Shown here piece by piece: positions 61,813-64,000 of a DNA stretch of 64,000 bases; within the stretch, counting starts at the first letter, position 1, and every line of letters begins with the position of its first letter. The position numbers and the translations under genes were made by a program. Origin of the DNA: Microbacterium terricola (lineage in GTDB: Bacteria; Actinomycetota; Actinomycetes; Actinomycetales; Microbacteriaceae); assembly GCF_027943945.1 (NCBI RefSeq), contig NZ_AP027141.1, positions 1,488,001 through 1,552,000 on the forward strand, in the 5' to 3' direction. The notes beneath the pieces were generated by a model. The model was not told the origin of the DNA. It saw nothing but the letters and a program-made list of their open reading frames with translations, and did no database searches.

Positions 61813-63487
61813 GCGTGAGCTTGCGGTAGGTGGAGCGGTGCGGCTTGGCCGCATCGGCGCCGAGGCGCGAGATCTTGTTCTCCTCGTATGCCTCGAAGTT
61901 GCCCTCGAACCAGTACCACTTGTCCGGCTCCTCTTCGGTGCCCTCATAGGCGAGGATGTGCGTCGCGATCCGGTCGAGGAACCACCGGTCGTGGGTGATG
62001 ACCACCGCACAGCCGGGGAACTCGAGCAGTGCGTTCTCGAGGCTGCCGAGGGTCTCGACATCCAGGTCGTTGGTCGGTTCGTCGAGGAGCAGGAGGTTGC
62101 CGCCCTGCTTGAGCGTGAGGGCGAGGTTCAAGCGGTTGCGCTCTCCACCGGAGAGCACGCCCGCCTTCTTCTGCTGATCGGGCCCCTTGAAGCCGAACTG
62201 CGACACGTACGCGCGCGAGGGGATCTCGACCTTTCCGACCTGGATCCAGTCCAGGCCGTCGGACACGACCTCCCACAGGTTCTTGTTGGGGTCGATGCCG
62301 CCGCGGGTCTGGTCGACGTACGAGATCTCGACGGTCTCGCCGATCTTGACCTCGCCAGCGTCTGCCGGCTCGAGGCCGACGATCGTCTTGAAGAGCGTGG
62401 TCTTGCCCACGCCGTTCGGTCCGATGATGCCGACGATGCCGTTGCGGGGCAGGCTGAACGAGAGCCCGTCGATCAGGACGCGGTCGCCGAAGCCCTTCTT
62501 CAGGTTCTTCGTCTCGAGCACGAGCTGACCGAGGCGCGGCCCCGGCGGGATCTGGATCTCCTCGAAATCGAGCTTCCTGGTGCGCTCGGCCTCCGCTGCC
62601 ATCTCCTCGTACCGGGCGAGGCGCGACTTCGACTTGGTCTGGCGGCCCTTGGCGTTGCTGCGCACCCACTCGAGCTCGGAGGCCAGCCGCTTGGCGAGCT
62701 TCGCGTCTTTCTTGCCCTGGACCTGCAGTCGCTCCTGCTTCTTCTCCAGGTAGGTCGAGTAGTTGCCCTCGTACGGGTAGAGGCGACCGCGGTCGACCTC
62801 GCAGATCCATTCCGCGACGTGGTCGAGGAAGTACCGGTCGTGCGTGACGGCCAGGACGGCGCCGGGGTACTTGGCGAGGTGCTGCTCGAGCCACAGGACG
62901 CTCTCGGCGTCGAGGTGGTTCGTGGGCTCGTCGAGCAGCAGCAGGTCGGGCTTCTGCAGCAGGAGCTTGCACAGCGCGACGCGGCGCTTCTCACCACCGG
63001 AGAGGTTGCCGACGATCGCCTCGGACGGAGGGGTGCGCAGGGCGTCCATCGCCTGCTCGAGCTGGGAGTCGAGGTCCCAGGCGTCAGCGGCGTCGATCTC
63101 CTCCTGGAGCGTCCCCATCTCGGCGAGGAGGGCATCGAAGTCCGCATCGGGGTCGGCCATCAGACCGGAGATCTCGTTGAAGCGGTCGAGCTTCCCCTTG
63201 ATCGGCCCGACGCCCTGCTGCACGTTCTCGAGGACGGTCTTGTCCTCGTCGAGCTCGGGCTCCTGCATCAGGATGCCGACGCTGTAGCCGGGGCTGAGCT
63301 TGGCCTCACCGTTGGAGGGCTGGTCGAGTCCGGCCATGATCTTCAGGATCGTCGACTTGCCCGCCCCGTTGGGGCCGACCACGCCGATCTTCGCGCCGGG
63401 GAGGAACGCCATCGTGACATCGTCGAGGATGACCTTGTCGCCGACCGCCTTGCGGGCGCGGACCATCTGGTAGATATATTCGGCCAT
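61805..63487 (-). CDS. ettA: Energy-dependent translational throttle protein EttA (ABC-F)
   Basis: A 560-residue ABC-F protein with two ATPase domains. Walker A is GPNGAGKS then GPNGVGKT, the signatures are LSGGEKRR and LSGGERNR, and Walker B is LLLDEPTNHLD and LLLDEPTNDLD. EttA binds the ribosomal E site and gates the first elongation steps by ADP/ATP ratio. The linker and PtIM region are near residues 245-320. No membrane domain is present. Upstream lie TAGGCT (about 40 nt ahead) and AGAGGAG. Confidence 0.95.
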   Translation of the reverse strand: MAEYIYQMVRARKAVGDKVILDDVTMAFLPGAKIGVVGPNGAGKSTILKIMAGLDQPSNGEAKLSPGYSVGILMQEPELDEDKTVLENVQQGVGPIKGKLDRFNEISGLMADPDADFDALLAEMGTLQEEIDAADAWDLDSQLEQAMDALRTPPSEAIVGNLSGGEKRRVALCKLLLQKPDLLLLDEPTNHLDAESVLWLEQHLAKYPGAVLAVTHDRYFLDHVAEWICEVDRGRLYPYEGNYSTYLEKKQERLQVQGKKDAKLAKRLASELEWVRSNAKGRQTKSKSRLARYEEMAAEAERTRKLDFEEIQIPPGPRLGQLVLETKNLKKGFGDRVLIDGLSFSLPRNGIVGIIGPNGVGKTTLFKTIVGLEPADAGEVKIGETVEISYVDQTRGGIDPNKNLWEVVSDGLDWIQVGKVEIPSRAYVSQFGFKGPDQQKKAGVLSGGERNRLNLALTLKQGGNLLLLDEPTNDLDVETLGSLENALLEFPGCAVVITHDRWFLDRIATHILAYEGTEEEPDKWYWFEGNFEAYEENKISRLGADAAKPHRSTYRKLTRD

Positions 63488-63579
63488 GAGCTCTGCGTTC
63501 TCCTCTTGCGCGACGACGTCAGCCTCCTAGCCTACCGTCGAGCAGCACCGCACTCCCCCGGCGCGGCCCGCGCCCGGCG

Positions 63580-64000
63580 TCACCAGTCGATGGGCCGCGT
63601 GTTGCCGACGAGACAGCCCCCGGCGTCGAGTCCTGGCAGGACGACGACCACGGGATCGCCCGTCGCCGGGCCGACCTGCCCGACCAGGCACTCGTCGCCC
63701 CACCGGACCGAGAACTGGATGCTCTCCGCCGGGTTGCCGACAGTGCTCTCGTCTTCGGTCACCTGCATCGCGGACTTGTCGAAGCCCGCGGCGATGAGCG
63801 CATCGATGTACGCACGGCCGGAGACCTTGTCGTCGGACGCCCAGACGTCTTCGACCACCTCGCTGAAGAGCGGCAGGTTGTCGTCGGCGCTTCCCTCGGG
63901 GACGAGGCCGACACCCGTGGGCGTCGGTGTCGGGGTGGCCGATGCCGTGGCGCTCCGCGTCGGAGTGGGCGTCGACGATGCCGTCGGGACGGGCTCGGCC
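63580..64000 (-). CDS. DUF6993-like putative lipoprotein, C-terminal part (gene runs off the window)
   Basis: The last 139 codons are visible. A Pro/Thr/Ser-rich linker (PTPTRSATASATPTPTPTG) precedes a compact domain (FSEVVEDVWASD, YIDALIAAGFDKSAMQVTEDES, SVRWGDECLVGQVG, DAGGCLVGNTRPIDW-stop) with two Cys that may pair. This fits actinobacterial DUF6993 proteins, usually exported. The signal peptide or lipobox is outside the window. Function is unknown. Confidence 0.65.
   Translation of the reverse strand, partial: AEPVPTASSTPTPTRSATASATPTPTPTGVGLVPEGSADDNLPLFSEVVEDVWASDDKVSGRAYIDALIAAGFDKSAMQVTEDESTVGNPAESIQFSVRWGDECLVGQVGPATGDPVVVVLPGLDAGGCLVGNTRPIDW

Overview
This 64-kb window is a stretch of core chromosome from a high-GC Gram-positive actinobacterium, most likely Microbacterium or a close relative in Microbacteriaceae. 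The evidence is gene content and protein style: paired ClpP1/ClpP2 with ClpX and trigger factor, a type-2 IleRS behind an actinobacterial T-box, EttA, DUF4031 and DUF6993-type proteins, strong G/C third-position bias, and many 4-nt ATGA/GTGA stop-start overlaps. There is no integrase, transposase, rRNA or CRISPR array. I annotate about 60 protein genes and three tRNAs. Many long frames antisense to real genes are high-GC artefacts and are left out.

Layout. 1-2.8 kb: start of a probable comEA gene, then leuS. 2.8-10.6 kb: mostly single-gene units (pabB, DedA, App1-like phosphatase, SOS-associated SRAP peptidase, a glycosylase-like protein converging on a zinc metallopeptidase, and a TetR regulator divergent from a drug-efflux MFS gene). 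10.6-17.4 kb, minus strand: rplU-rpmA-obgE-proB-proA-small membrane protein-nadD-acidic membrane protein-rsfS, followed by tRNA-Ala. 17.6-20.6 kb: DUF4031 and rne, with VKOR divergent from rne. 21.3-27.05 kb: T-box-ileS-folC-DUF4233-ndk. 27.1-32.7 kb: pentapeptide-type protein and a four-gene oligopeptide ABC importer. 32.7-34.1 kb: a DUF559 nuclease-like gene framed by two imperfect palindromes carrying the same short dispersed word. 34.1-42.3 kb: valS, an MFS exporter operon with an ArsR-type regulator, an M3 peptidase and an epoxide hydrolase. 42.4-46.7 kb: tig, clpP1, clpP2, clpX. 46.7-53.8 kb: tRNA-Pro and tRNA-Gly, an oxidoreductase, small genes, gamma-carbonic anhydrase, dps, an amidohydrolase/PaiB pair, and a Fpg/Nei-RpiB pair. 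53.9-64 kb: pepN-mscS-glbO-flavoprotein, a divergent pair sharing one symmetric -10 element (unknown gene/tesB), 4HBT thioesterase-ettA, and the 3' end of a DUF6993-like gene.

The genes are mainly translation, protein quality control and central housekeeping. The unusual material is regulatory and repetitive. About twenty genes appear to be leaderless, their start codon lying 6-7 nt after a TAnnnT -10 box. An array of five TGCA words at exact 14-bp spacing lies between the ArsR-type gene and the M3 peptidase gene. One 7-bp sequence serves as the -10 box in both directions. A short dispersed repeat supplies the stop codon of the DUF4031 gene. All functions are inferred from sequence by eye; no search was run.
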